Of a stretch of 64,000 bases of DNA, positions 13,101 through 27,700 are shown in pieces. Origin of the DNA: Nereocystis luetkeana (Eukaryota; Sar; Phaeophyceae; Laminariales; Laminariaceae); assembly GCA_031213475.1 (NCBI GenBank), contig JARUPZ010000010.1:1245001-1309000 (forward strand). Direction: 5' to 3'. Under the pieces are notes generated by a model that did no database searches, was not told where the DNA came from, and worked only from the letters and a program-made list of their open reading frames with translations. Positions within the stretch are counted from its first letter, which is position 1. Each line of letters starts with the position of its first letter. The translations under genes were made by a program, and so were the position numbers.

Positions 13101-16100
13101 CCCGCCAAAATAGGCGCTCTTGATAGTTGGTGCCACTTGAAGAAAATATAAACTACATACGTATACTCGGACCCTAGCCCCTACTCCCAGTAGAATTTGG
13201 CGTTAACCACGATATTACCCGAGCGATAGGTTTTGGCATGCCTCAAATTCGGGGATGGTAGCACACGACTATCCCGTCTAGTGTGTACCAATATCATCGA
13301 ACGCCTGCAGTCCACCTTCCATCGTTCAGAAGGACGTAGCACCCGCGATCGGGGTCACCAGTCGTAATTGTACTGGAAGTCTCACGAGTCCGGCGCGGTA
13401 GGGTGCGTGCGTGTGTATGGCCTAGCACTGGCGCGCTTTGGTATTGAAGCTACTGGCTTCATTAAACATCCCAAGTATTATTCTGCAATATAACCAGTGC
13501 AGGTCTACGTGGACTGTGTTCGCGTGAAGCTATTATTTTGCTCAAGAGACCACAGGATAGATACTCTATGGCGTTCCATGTGCTTTCTGCTGCTGGCCTA
13601 CGATTGTCACCACTTATTAGTTCGCTTGCGCATTTTTCCTCCCACTTTCCAGGCGATCGTCGACAAGCCTGAACTCCAGCGGAGTATTAGCTTCACTGCG
13701 GGCTCAGCATCGACCTCGAGTGAGATTAATCTGGTCTTCGGCTTTGCGCTGGACACCGACGCGGAGATCATGGGGACCCAGGTCGGCTTAATTCTGGAAG
13801 GGCCTTTTTTTGTTTCATCAGTACTCTCTATCCCACGCGGGCGACACATCAGGTCGTCGGGTAATACCCACGGATTTCCCCGGACTAAAACGCCTTCTCG
13901 GAGGACCCAACGTGTCATCGAACGGGTGTTACATCCCACGGGGATACACTACACTCTGGCGGGCACTCGCGCTGAACTGTGGCACGTCTTGCTCTGACTG
14001 TCGTCACATCGAATCGATACCTTGTGAACACGCGGAGTCGACGGGTAACATGCATGCTGGGTACATGATATCGTCAATCAAGAATGCGAATCGCGGTAAT
14101 AGGCACCCCCGAACGAATCCCTGAATGAGGTGGTGGTAATATGCAGACAGAGGCGTCCTGCGATAGATGTGTACGTCACCGTATTTCGGCCATTTTTGTT
14201 TCACGTGGCTGCTCGCTTGAAGGGCTCTACGCTTCCTTTTAGTGAGTCACCTAAACCTGAGTTTCGAGTCACGGATCCCCCACAAATGAGGTCGACGTCT
14301 AAGTAGGTGCATCGCGAGTGGTAGTGTAGCACGACTCTTACATGTGAATGCCCAGATGTACGGTACTGGGCTGAGAACCACAAGGTCAGCCAGATGTATG
14401 GTGTCGGCCCAAACAGTGCTTACCGTTGTCCTAGTAAACGTCTGTGCTCAACCCTACGTTTCAATGTATACCTAGGTCATAGAAGTTCAGTGTGCTTGCG
14501 CTTGAATGCTTCTCCAGAGGTCAGGCGTGTCGGTGTCTTACGAACGCGCTGCCCCCGTAGCAGTAGAAGAGATGTTTCCTGAACTAAGCATCTTCCCAAA
14601 TCAGAACTGTACACAGGTGCACCTCCATCATGGCATACGTCTGCAGCCAAGTGTGTCGTAGAACACACACTGGTCACACAAATACACTGGACAGTTAGAT
14701 ATTGAGTGGATGAGACCCTGTCAACCAGATGAGGTTCGACTTTCAACCGAGACTTCACTACCGTACACATGCCGGCTGCCACGACATCCTGAACACGCTT
14801 CACACCGCTCTGAGCTTTTGAACCAGGGGTTATTCAATCGTGGAAACTTCCCGCTCATCCATGCTATGTGCAACAGCGCACTATCACCACGTGTTTCATC
14901 CCATCGATCGTTTAAGGCTGATCGCGGTGGCGAATGCCAGGAGGAGTACGCCATTAGTGCCGACGCCTCTTCGCCGTGCCAGGACTGTTTTCAGGGCAAC
15001 CCATCCACCACTATCTGCCAGGACCCGGGAGAATATATATTCCGGGATAGCCATCACCGTCTCCGCGGATTTCCACGAGGGTAACGCCAAAGATGTCAAA
15101 CCGTGCGTTCAGGACTCTCCGAACTACGATCGCGCTTACGTGGCGGTGTTCTGCCCTGAGAAAGGGTGACCAGCATCGCCCACCGACCCACGCCTGAGGT
15201 ACAGGGGGGATATTCAAAGCCCGATGCGTTTGACCGACACGAGTCTCCTAGGCTTATACAAATTGCACGATAGACTTGCACGATACCTCGTACCAGGTAA
15301 GCGACGTGGTTTTTAATGGTATGCGCATGTGATGCTCCATGGATGGGAGTACATATCTAGATGCACGAAAACCCTGTGTCGGCTCACCCGGTTTGGTGGC
15401 GTGGGGTGTCGGAGGGCTCAATGGTTGAAGAGCGTGAAGGGACCACAGGTGCCCCCCGTCCGTCCACCCACCATTGCATGGCTCCACTGACGAAGCTTAG
15501 TGCAACAGAGAGTCGGGTTCGGGTCAAAATCTCGTTGGCTGGCCTACTGACAACAGCTAGGTACACCAATTATCCTTTTAAAATGAGCCTGGTCGGATTT
15601 AAATGGAAGCGGGGGCTGTGTTGATGCTTTCAAACGGAAGCGGTGGTTTTGTGTATAATAAGTTCGTCGACGAAGTAACGCGTCCTACAAACGAAGTAGT
15701 GAACAGTACAAGGTTTTTCCCTAGAGATATTAACGCGTGGTCTGTATCGAACACTGGGACATAGGTAAGGGAAAAGCTTGAGATATGACGCCCCTGGATG
15801 CAGTCTATTCTAGAAACAAATCGCTTGCAACGACGCACCCCCACGTCGGGTGCGAGTAAGCACGACGTGCCTCCTGCGACCGAGGGCAGGCGTGAGGAAA
15901 TTGCCGGTTGGTCAGCCAAGCCAGCAAGTGGTGCCCTTTTTCTGCCGTCGCACTGTATTGTTTTCTTTTTTATCGAACGACGTACAATACAGTGAGAGAA
16001 GACATCGAAATTGAGGTGCAACACGGGAGACTCTGAAGAAATTCGATTTGAAGCGCAAGTACTGGAATTATTGATGAGCTGTCGACTCGGCCTCGGGTTG

Positions 16101-16233
16101 TCTGGGGTTTTAGGGGATGGGTGTTCCCAGACAAAGAACCGAATATCGGCGATCGTGACTAATCCCGCACGTTCGTTCCTTCGGCGCACCTAGGGAAAAA
16201 GCTGAATACGTAACTACCCCCACCTCAACGTGT

Positions 16234-16345
16234 TGTTACGGGGGATCATAGCAAATAATACCCAATAATGTTAGTAATAAAAACAAAATAGATAAGTGTT
16301 TGTGTTTACCGTAGGTCCTGTTTAATATGCCCCCCCCCGTGATAT
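16234..16345 (+). mobile_element. MITE family 1, degenerate copy
   Basis: The left end, TTACGGGGGATCATAGCAAA, is well preserved. The right end has decayed to a C run followed by GTGATA. The interior keeps the motif AATGTTAGTAATAAAAAC and TACCGTAGGTCCTG, as in the intact copies. It is clearly older than the three intronic pseudogene copies. Confidence 0.7.
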
Positions 16346-18184
16346 TAATAATGTTTAGCGCACTTGCGAGTAGCGGCTACGCCTCTTTCGTGCAGGGACA
16401 GTTTGTACCTTGTACCTGGTGGGCCTTCCGGGTTCACATTCCGACAGGCACGGCATGATACACATACGTCTTCTTGAAACAGGTTAGTTACTCTGGCCTG
16501 CGCCTGCCCCCCAGTGTGCAGTACATGGCCTCTTGTTTGTGCTCAGTCGGCGAGAATGCCAAGCTCCTGTCCTACCCGATTAGCAGCAATCCTGGCGATG
16601 ACCTCAGAGTGCCAGCATGACCAGCCTTTGCTCGTAGATGATGCCGTATTTATCAATCAATATGTGCGTGGGGGGAAACCTGGGTGCTGAATTTGTTATG
16701 GATACACCCCTCTCAGATAGATCCTCCTCTATATGTTGCAACGCTTTTTGGTATCCTGTTCCCTGTCGCCCCTCTCAGATTCAGCCGTATGCATTACGTG
16801 TAGCTCCTGTTTGATGTCTGCGTCCTACGCCAGAGTCGGATCGACATCCCGCTAGACCGGTGTCTATCGTGGTTCGTATTTTACCCAGACACACAAGCAT
16901 GAATCGTGGAGCTTGCGATGTTACCAACCTTCTACTACGTGTGGCCATACAGTAGTACTTGGAACCTAACATGTAACCAAAGCCCATGTAGCACCGTGTG
17001 TGTGCAAAACATATATATGTGGTCGCGCTTGCTACGTGTTCTCCAGCAACGGGAAGGGCGTAGAACACTACGAGCATCACCATGCCTCGCGTGTGTGTGT
17101 CGAACGTCTCATCCTGCTGCATACATGAATCGCATCCTTTATCCCTTACCCCAACGAACTTGGCGCGCGTCGTTACGCCGAAGCTTGAACGTGCTAGCTC
17201 TTCCCCCTCCCTCTGGCAGTGTCCGAGAGCGGTCAATTAGTGCCGCAGTAAGATATAATAGGCATATCGTACAAACGAGCTCGCCCTAGGCGATATTGCT
17301 TGCCACGAGCCCGACGGATCGTCATCGTCTGCATTGTCAACACGCTCACATCCCGCTGTTTGCCCCAGTTCATAAATCTACAGTAGATACTTCAAGGAAT
17401 GCATGTCCCCGTGTTTGTATATTTAAGCTAATGATGGTGTTGCCGGTGGTGGGACCCGCTCTACCCTGCTGGTTAGGCCTGGCGTGCGTTTACTGGGCTG
17501 GATATGTACTCTGCAGGCCCGGCACGACCTCTGGCAACTGCAGGTGAGGAGCTACATGATATATATATATACATATATATATCCTGATCTTAGACATGAT
17601 CCATCTGTAGACTGTCCGAGGCGTGACCAGATTCTTTCAACGGCGCCCACTTACGTATATCATATACTGCAAGCAGGTCTTGGAAATCTGCTCCTGATCT
17701 TCCTCAAACATGTGGGCTTTGGTAAGGCACATCCCACACAAGTGTAAAAAATCGTGTTTATAATGGGGGGTCAATGCCCATCTCGCTCAGCCAGCAGCAG
17801 ACCTTTTGATACACCCCTTTCTCTTGGTCGCGGGAACGAACGGGGCTGTTTTCAACGAACTTAAAGCTGCATTGTCGTTTCACATTTCTTTCGGTGCTTT
17901 ACGAACGACTGGCAAGATATCGACGAATTGTCCGGTCAGGACACCCTTCTTCCGAGCTTAGCGTTCGGGTATTAATTAATGTTATTCCAGTCTTCCCAGC
18001 CCGTTATCTGTACAGCGTTTTGTCGTTTTTCTGTTGGTGTTTGTTCCCTCCCCCTTTGTCCAATATACACCTCCGGCCCTCACCAATGTGGCCTCTCGCC
18101 TCCTATGCAAACGGATCTTGATGTCTGATCGTATCCGTTCTCGTCCAAACACGTCTTATGTACGTATAGTCTACAGGTAAGTCT

Positions 18185-18209
18185 CCCCCCCCTCCCCCCC
18201 CCCCCCCCT
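18185..18209 (+). repeat. C-rich tract with one T interruption
   Basis: The run is CCCCCC-CT-poly-C, about 25 bases. It lies in the intergenic space 3' of both esterase copies. Confidence 0.9.
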
Positions 18210-18758
18210 GCCTCCTCTTGTGCAACTCCATCTCGATGTGTTGCTTGTTTGTTCCATGCCGGATACCCATAATAATGTATACAGGTAGTGTACAGGTTAC
18301 CCACCGTCCTTCTCACATTTAAAGAGCAACATCCGTAAACCGAATATGTGCTCCCCATTACACCGTTTCGTCAACCTAAGCACTCAATCATCTCCTTCAT
18401 ACGGTATCTGGTGCACAACTTCCGAGCCCAACCTTTCACAAAAAACGGAGATTCTCAACCGGAGAGCGGTATATACTCATACTCGTTATGTTTGTACCCG
18501 ATACGAGACATCTACCACCCGTTTCATTAGATGGCACCTATTCCGTACCACAATGTATTTGCCGTAGCTCACATGTTTTTCAAGGTATCTAGACGGTTGA
18601 GGTGCCTACCCCACGGATTGATCCATCAGCCGCTCTCGTGGCGTGCATCTCTGTCTAAACCTCTGCGGATGTGTGAGGTATACCGCACCTCAAGCGAGGG
18701 TCCCCAGAACGATAGGGGCTTTTGAATCCTTCCGTGGGACGCGCACGCGCTTCAGGTC

Positions 18759-21700
18759 CTACACATCCTCAGGGCATAGCATGGACACGAGCGGACGGTC
18801 GTAGTTCGGGGAGTCTTTGGCACACTGCCTGGTAGCTTCGGCCAGGAACTTGTGAATGTGCGTTGTCAGATGGAGAGAGTCCCAGAATACGTGTGTCTCT
18901 GGGGTGTCACAAACAGTGGCGGACGGGTTTCCCTGGAGGCAGTTTTGGCAGGGCGAAGTCTGGTCGGCGCAGAGGGAGCACTCCCCCTGGCACCCGGCAG
19001 CACGATCCGCCTGAAAAGAGCAAATCCAAACGTTTCGAGACACCACGCGAGGAGTAAGTAAGGTATATAACATCGGCGACGAGATTCCACGAGACACGGG
19101 TCACCAGGTCGAGGCCTCCGCAGACGACATGAGACACACTGGTTTGCTTTTGTGAACGCCCATAGAAGCTGTCGTGGCGCTTTTCGGCCGTCGGGTGCTG
19201 ACCTTAAGCCCAACACATCGCGTAGTTTGACAGGCAGGCACGTTTGCTGAAAAATGTGCACGAACTCTTACTGAACCGGGTTTCCCCGCGCGCATGTCGG
19301 AATTGTCGTGTTGTTGTTCTCTCGGTATGGAATGAAAAGTAGGGGGGGTCATGAAGTGTCGATGAAATGCACCGGTGATGTTTCAATGTGGTCCGGCTCA
19401 ACTGAAAACACATTTTTGAGTCGGTGTGACGGATGTCTTGAATATGAGTAGGAGACTAACTGAAGGTGCCTGGGTACACTTGGAGCCTGGTACTGTACGA
19501 GCGCACCCAATGTCACTGAGACCGGCATTCAGCGAAGAACTCTAAACCTCACACCACACGCCGACGTGGTTAGAAGGCTTTACTGTAGCGCCTCATTGAA
19601 AGTAACCATACATACAATGGTAGCGCACTGGTCTGGTACCGCATTTGAACGGTACAACGTGCGGGCTCGTGTATATCATTCTGTCTGGCGTGCAAACCAC
19701 TTGTTACCGGGACACATGCATGGTAAGGTGCGCGTTGGACCCAACTATGGCGAAGAGGGATTTATTGATCAGCGACTTGAGCATTCCTTGTAGCTGTGGC
19801 GTGCGTTTAGCTGAGTTCTTCACACGAAGAGCTTGATGCATCGGCCGGAACCTAAGTTCGAATATATAAGTATGCGCAACCCTATCACGACGTCTATTGA
19901 CGAACCGTCAACATAATATTCCAATAAAAAAACGAAATGCTAACAAATGTATCGGTAGTTCCTCACGTGAAGGGTTCGACCGGTCAGAACATTTGGACCT
20001 TTAAATTACATCCCTTACAGCGAGAATGGAGTCATTCGTCAAACATGACATCAACATGCTCGTAATCGCGTTTCAGCAGTGACTGCACATCAACCAGATA
20101 AATCGGGAATCAGATTCCACGTTGCCAATACGGTGTACAGACCAACCTTTCGTACAGCCACAGTACGTTTAAGAAGTCGTTCACCTGAGTCCCCATAATC
20201 TCGGCCGTAGAATCTATGGCGAATTCGTAGAGCAAGCAGGGTTCAGTCAATGTTGTGAAGCCGAGACTCTGGAAGAGTTCAGGCTGGGTGAACAAGGCCT
20301 GAGAGGAGTGCGAACGATGGAAGGCAGCGATGGAGAGGGGTGGACAAGGGCGGTTGCAGGTAGTGCAGGGAGGCGCCGACTGTTAATAACATCTATTGGG
20401 AAAATCTACCTGAAGTTATGATTTGTACGATATCAGGTACCGGAAATATTTGTTTGCCGTACTATGCAGTAGGAATAACGCAACAACCTGGAACAGAGGG
20501 TACGTGCTGTCGGTACGTGATGGATAATGTATTCTATAGATTAACCCAGGGGGGCTTGAACAGAGGCGTGCCCGGCCACCGGCGGTTTTCAACGCACGAG
20601 ATGCCCGATATGTTTCGTAGCAGCGACGTGACGGCCGATATTGAGATCACACGTAACGCCAAGCGTTGAGGGCTCTCTTAACATGATCCACGAAGGGCAA
20701 TAAGAAGAGTAACTGGTGTCTTGTGTACAACATCTGTACAGCTGCTGCACAACTTCTGCTGCTGCTGCGGCCTTTGTGTAGCTCTCGCGTTCGCGTGTTG
20801 AAGGGTGTTGTCATTCGACGTTTGTGCCGGCTTGATACCCTACGACAACATCCCTAACCGTGCGATTGGAAAACCTTGTTCAATATGTGCACCACCGTGC
20901 CATCACGTGAGGGGGCGCGCGCTCTCACATGCCGGTGGGCGAGGTCGCTTTTCGTAGCTGACGGGGCGGGTATTCTGCCTGATTTCCCCCCTGGCGATGC
21001 GTTCTACGGTATATAAGCTAACACTCAACGTTTTACAAGGCTCCTAGCTTGGTGATTGTTTGTACTTCTCTCAGACACCTAGTTTTAGATTAAATGAGCA
21101 TTCCCGTGACCTCTACATGAATATCACGAACAATAGTCGAGAAAGAGACTGGTATATTTTCAGGATTGCAGTCCCGTTGAGGAGGACAAATCGCTCTGGT
21201 CTGAAACAGGTATATGTAAGTCAGGCATGCCTCGCTGGGTAGTGTCTCGGTCAAGGAAGTTCGTTAGTCCCAGTGCCAGGTTCGGTAAGATACTCTGCGG
21301 TGTTCTTCTGTTGTAGCACGCTTGAGTTGCGCCAGCTTACCACGGTCAGGTTGAAGAAGCTGAGTGTCCGGACTTGAGGGTTGGCGTCGGCTATCGACTG
21401 CACTTCCTGCCGTAGCTTTGAAAAAACGTCGCCTATGGTTTTGGGCGATCCCACTTCGCTGGAGTCGGAGCCCTGCACAAATCGTTCAAGAGAGCCGAGG
21501 ATTGAACAATCAGTATGCTACATTTTGGTCGTACTTTTCACTTGCTTATAGCAAAACCATCTATTGATTTCGACGGCCCACACGCCGTTCAAAAGACTAT
21601 ACGTACCCTGCCAAACTCATTCAAACGCGCAGGGCGTGAAATCGTACACTCGTTATATTTAGTCGGTCTTAATAACATACGTAAACTACATAAGGATGGA

Positions 21701-24700
21701 CGTCAACAACTATGGTATGGTGAACGCTAAACCCCGTGAGCAAGGACAAGTGTGGAAAGTACCGGGGAGGGGGGGGGGGGGGGAGCAAACCACCCGCCAC
21801 CACGGGGTGACGCGAACGCCGCCGAGGGTGAACTTCTGCGATTTGAGATTGAAAGTAAACATGCGCCTTGAAAAGGCGCGAAACACGTAGGACTGGTATT
21901 GGTCGGTTGTTGGTTTTTTGGACATGCGTGAGTGCGACCGTCAAGGAAAGCTACATATATTTGTCTCAGCGCGGTTTCGCGACACGCGGGTACGGGTACA
22001 AGCCCTCTAATGATGCACATGTTTGGACGAAGTCAACTATCCTTCATGAGCAAAGTGCCCGAAACGTGGAGTGCGACCCGCCCTCCTCTGAAACGATCCG
22101 TGCTGAGTTTAACTATCTCGATTCCGTTGAGCAGTCGTGCTACAGGCAACATGAAGCCGAGGTTTCTCATGTTTCATGGCTAGCTCGAAACTCGTTATCA
22201 AAAAGCGGCTCTAGAGAGCGCAGTCTGAAAGCGACAACGACGAGCTATCGCCTCGGCGAGGCATGCAACTTTTGAAGCTGCAAAAGACCAATAACGCAGC
22301 AGGTACGTTAGGATTTTCCCCTACTTGGGACGCCCGCTCAGGCGTAAATCACGTTGCCTTCTAATCGCCGTCCCCTGCTGAGGCAGAGCTCTGAGCATCC
22401 GGGATGCCCTTAACCGGCTTTCGGCATACTGAAAAACTGAGGTTACTCACAGCGGAGAAGTCAGTGGATACGAGGTTAGTGAGTAGGATCCTTCCAGTCA
22501 CACCGCGCTCGAGCAGCCTGTCGATCCCCTCCTGCCACGCCTGAACGACTTCCTGGGGGTTGTGCGGACATGATCGTTGCCAACGTTGGACGAGACAATC
22601 AGCGAACTAGTCAACAAGGCGCAGGCGGCGGGCAAGACACCTACGGAGAATTTGTGTGGTAGATGAGATCCCCATACCCCAAAGCTGACTACGAGAAGCC
22701 TCGTACGAGATACACAATGAACGGCCACTCACATAGCCATTATAAACAAGTCAGAAGGTACATCTTGCGTCACAAAACGGGATACCATACGATGGTTCAA
22801 AGCTATTCGGACATCAACAAAACCAAGACCAAACTTACACGGGATACCCAAGGTAGTACTGCGCGTTAACACCTCCTCATTTCGGTAGCCCCGTTATTCA
22901 AACAAGGTCGGACACAGAGATACACGGTAACTCCTGTACCCTGCCCTTAGTATGTCTCTAGAAACACGGCATGCCTTAGCGGGGAGGGGCATACGAATGC
23001 CCGCTATGGCTATGCCAACCCGGATCTGAGTTATGAAAAGGAGGCAACCGGAAGAGTAGGGGCACTAGCGCTAGGTGGGGTAACAACGACAAGCACATGT
23101 ACAGACAACATTCAAAACTCGAACCACGTTGGCCGGGGGACGACTATCGCCGGTGTAGATAATAACTGTTGTGTCAGTCGGTCGAGTGGTTCTGACCGCC
23201 CTAGACAACATAACCTTAACCCCTTCAACACTATTGTCTCTGGTTAGGGGGCAAACCGCTTGGATTCAGCATAGCTTGTCCCCCAAACGGGACTGCAGTA
23301 CGAACATCCTATGACGGGGTTGAGACATTTCCTTTCCCGTACAGGTAGCACCAGTCTCGTCAGTAGGTCGGTCGCCGGTACTGACGCCATGACTGCAATA
23401 TTTTGTAGCAGGACTACAAAGCGTTTACGACTGAGAAGGTTTCCGGTAAGTCGTTCAGTCTAGTGGCTAGAAACGACCGAGAAATACTTCTCGGTCGTGA
23501 CCCTCCCCCCTCTTCCGTACCACCGGTCCGGTGATCAACCCACTTACCCTCAAAAGCGGTGCGAAGGTGAGGGTTGGAACTCCTTCGATGTCCTCGAAAA
23601 CGTTTTCAAAGGCGACCGGGTCGACATAGCCAGCCCCCCCGGCTTCGTAACGCCCCGCTGCCGATCTCAACCCTTCCAGGTCGTTGCCACCAATGTTGAT
23701 GACGTGCGTGTAATCTATTCGCCACAGCAGCAGCGGAACACGAGAGCGCAAGGGATATAGAGCCATGAGCGAAAGAACCAAGTTAACGTCAGGGGTAGCA
23801 CTCGTCAGTCTGTCTGAAAGTGTTCTACTCATGGTACGTTTTCCGAGGGTCTACCCAGCATCGGTTGTATTCACAACTGTGTTTCGATGTAGACCTCGTA
23901 GTCAGTTGGGTTTCGATGATCGGTGTCAGCGTATATATTTTTTTTGAAGCGTTTTCGGATGACCCTTTAGTACAGTGCTCCGTAAGCGACGAGACTCAGA
24001 AAACATCATGTACGCCCCTCCGCAGCATGAATCAAGCAATAACATGATAATAACGAAAAAAACAAGCACGTCTGAGGGGGGACGCCATGCAAAACATAGG
24101 GCGAGGTTTCTTGTTCAGCGGCGGCGGTTTCACGCAGTAACCGTTTTTTTTCTGCCGACGTTTTACGTGCCCGAACGATTGGTGTCGTGATGCCGACAAC
24201 AGTTTAACCGATAAACCCACAACTAGTGGGGAGGGGTTCGTGATGTTTACAGCGTCTCAAATTTGTCAGGGCCTATCGATCGCGGGACAAAACTGGAAAC
24301 AGTTCAAGGCTTCCAGCGTGCAAACGTGGCTCTGCATGAGTGACATTTTTTTGCTATTTGCTGCGAGGCCCTGTAGGTGGATGGTCCAGTGTTTGGTCTG
24401 GGTGTGACTCACCAAGCGTTTCATCCGTGTGGTCGAGGAAGTCGTTGAAATACCGCGTAATTTGCTCACCCAAGGTCTGTAAGATTCGTGCAGGTATGAG
24501 ACAACATCCAGGGGAGGGTATCAAGTACCGGTTAAGGGTTAGCGCGGATGATGCGTCTGGATTCAGGGTACGACACGAGGGCAGGTACCTTCATTTCATC
24601 GGTATCGTAGCGCGAGGAGCACAGTATACCTCATATATAGTTCACGTGTTAGATCCAGGTTGTAGAAGTTATAAATATCCTGAGCTAGGTCCGGTGAGTG

Positions 24701-27700
24701 CTAGCTTGTCGTTGCGGGAGAGGTTGTTCAGGATCTGTATAGCATAGATGTAACTCAGGAAGCCTCTCCCTTACGTGTTCAGCGTGCGCCACACAATACA
24801 GATCAGGGAGCCATCTGCCTTGAGTGATCTAGATCATGACGTGCGAGCCGATCGCCTGTTCGATATTAGACTGTTTGTATGTGCCATCCGAGGAGCAATC
24901 CCGATGGATAGGAACATCATGAACACAAGTCGCCACCGTTGGGGTGCCCGGGTCAAACCACGAAAACCTTCGGCCACAACGTGGCACTTCTAACATAGCA
25001 CGATTATCTGCATATCTCGTACAAAGACCTGCAAGCTTGGATGGGCCCGATACTTTTTATGAGCAGGAGCAAAACGACACCGTTCAGCCCATCATCGAAC
25101 GAGCTATTCACCGCCACCATTTAAAAGCAAACCGACCCTCGTTTGTCTGGCCAAGTAGATGGGGCTTAGAACCTGGCTTTCCGCCAGACTGGAAGCACGG
25201 CTATACGTCTCGGAAGGGGCACCGCGACCGCAAACAAGATGGCGCTGAGGCATGCCAAGACAAGGGCAGCATTGGTTCGCCACGACAAGGCTTCCCAACT
25301 AAAGACCAACCCAAGATCGTCTGGTTATATGATTATACTCGCTACTTCTCCGTGTCGTTGCTCGTGAGGTAAAGTACGCAGCGTGAGGGGTTCTTCGACT
25401 TAAAGCCACCATTAATGTTTTGAGGCTCAAGACGTGAAGGCTCCATACCTCACCCGAAAACTGACTTTAGCATATATCAAATGGGAGCGCAATGCATAAC
25501 GTCATGGCCCAAGCATACAACGAAACAATTGAAACAAGATTGGAATTCGGAAGATTTTTGGGTTAAGGGGCCCTTCCGTCCAGAAAACATGTCCACGAAA
25601 GCAAATACCGCTGCTACGGCGGGGACGGGGTATTCTGCCAACAGTTTCGCTACCACGTTTATGCCATTCGGGATAGTGACTCTGTACCTCACTCAAAATT
25701 CGACGTACATATATTTGGCTGCTGCAGAGTAGGAAGTGGTGCGGTGATGGTTTATATTACGGGGGGCAAACGGTTACAGACTTATTAATGACTCGCAAGA
25801 AACATAGCCTTGACCCAACCTTGTGGTTCCCACCGCGGGATAATCTAGGCCTATCAAGCGATCTTCCAGAAACGAGTTCCTGGCGTCGGAATCAGTCAAG
25901 GCTGACTCTAGACGATGTGTAGACCCGCCGAACTGGCAAACGTTATAGACTGTAGGAGTTCCCATACCGTGCCAAGTATCTGATTGCAGCACCAGCAACT
26001 GCTTCATTGAGGGATGCCACCATTGGTGTTTCCGAAGGACAAAATACCAGGCTAAGACCTTTCCGACGCGGGCGGAGCATGTTCTAAGTAATACTTCTAA
26101 CGACCAGCTCTATTTGTGATGCATACCTGGTCCTCCTGCCGTGCCGGTGGGCGCCGGCCAGCCATTTTTGCTCTATGTCGGCATCCGGCAAACCTCCACA
26201 CACTGCCCTCTAGGTTTATCCCACGTGTGACAGGCAATGTAACTGGCGCTCTAATGGGCCCCCGGCACTATTAACAGTCAGCGGGCACTACAGACGGACC
26301 ACTACAGTATTTGTAAACCTCGGATAAGACTGACCCCCTGTTCTCCTGTGTCAGTTTTGTCGGTAGTGAGACTGCCGATATCCCCGCTACCGCGTGTGTA
26401 GGACACCCGGGCGGGGAGTCTCCGGACCGCACCCAATATGGGATCTGATCATACTATGCTGTTGACGCATGAGTCTCAGACATGCTCATACATGTGCATA
26501 CCTCAAACCCAAGAGGCCCAGCACCTCAGATCAGCAACGAAATAAGGTAGACATTAACCCTCGAGTACCTCCGACCACCTGCAACCATACGATTTACTAT
26601 ACACGTGACCCCCCGCCCATTCCCCCCCCGCGAAGGCTTGGCCCACGAGCGGGTTCCGACTTGGCGCCCTGCTCTACCCGTGCGCCTACTCACCCCGGTG
26701 GGGAGTTGTTCCCCTTCGCCGGTGTACCCCAAGCAGGATTCGCGAGAGCGAAAAGCGTCAGTGGCGGTGCCTGAACTCGTCGCGAAATTCAGCTCCTGTC
26801 CACGGTGTGACGCACATCCGCAAACAAATAGAGGCGTGGTTACGAAGTAGCAGCAAACGTGGTTGGAGGCTTATGCCCCGAGGGGCTCTACCCAAATGAA
26901 TAACATAGTTAGAGGAATCGTTAGGCTAGCACGGATACTTAATCCCAGGGTCAATGTAGGTCACACGAACCAAGAATTGAATGTTGTTGCACGTGTAGCA
27001 CAGGTAACGATCTAAATATTCCAGTCTCGTAGTCTGCTCTTATTGAAAGATATATACGCAGGTAGCTGTCTAACTCAGGAAACATGTCCGAGACCATGCT
27101 CGTTATACCGCTCATACCCGATAACATGCGCTAGATAATACAAATCTCAAACATGTGTTTCCTGAAATACCCAGCTCGTGAAGCAGAAATCGAATTTTGC
27201 TCGAGGTATTTCACCTTGGACACACGTTAAGGTAGAGGTCCACTTTTTGTCTTCGGAGGCTCCTCACTTGGAGAGATCTACACCATATCCCAATGACACC
27301 CATGATGACGTGATTTCGACAAACTCAAACGAGCGTTACGCCCAATGGACAATCCCATGGCCCACATACAGGTGTGAAGATGCTGATATCGCAAAACAAT
27401 AAGCATCCCTACGATTGTCTGGGTGAAGGAGCCCCGTCGTTTAGATTTATGTTTCGCCTAAAATTTTGTTACCCCTTTCGGGGCACGTGGCCTTGCATGA
27501 TACACAGCGACTCCAGAGATATTGGTGTAGTTTGAGAGTTGTGAAGTCTGGTTGAAGGATGCATGTTTTGCCTACCCCTGCCGCCCTTACCATAGACCAC
27601 CTCAAGACGAGCACTCACGGATACAGGAGTTGCGAAGGCAGCCTCCGACGGTCTGCGCGAGGTTTTGAGGTACCGGCTCTAAGGCTTGTCTCTTGTGGCA

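Larger units (their letters stand above)
4085..15169 (+). pseudogene. Decayed GDSL/SGNH-hydrolase paralogue, 10 exon relics
   Basis: This copy mirrors the minus-strand esterase exon by exon: 4085-4213, 4764-4886, 6232-6312, about 7297-7396, 7692-7756, 8802-8968, 10247-10348, about 10990-11095, 13653-13781 and 14917-15169. Exon 2 has the same length as its partner (123 bp) and matches at 25 of 41 residues, including FGDSTS. Lesions: the block I Asp is Val; exon 4 is shortened; exon 5 lost its acceptor AG and has a 1-nt insertion; exon 6 has TAG at 8804-8806 (partner TAC) and at 8915-8917, GGND became GGNE, and the donor is shifted by 1 nt. Exon 7 lost its acceptor and has two compensating 1-nt indels. 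Exon 9 is open, with five extra codons. Exon 10 has FWD changed to FRD, two Cys lost, and is 253 bp against 252 bp, which shifts the frame inside the catalytic block. Exons 1-3 remain open, so a truncated product is conceivable. Exons 4 and 8 are the weakest matches. Confidence 0.8.
15170..18758. other. Convergent intergenic region between the two esterase copies
   Basis: This 3.6-kb stretch separates the 3' ends of the two paralogues. It holds a degenerate MITE (16234-16345), a short AT microsatellite (about 17558-17582) and a C-rich tract (18185-18209). I found no convincing polyadenylation signal close to either stop codon and no coding exon. Confidence 0.5.
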
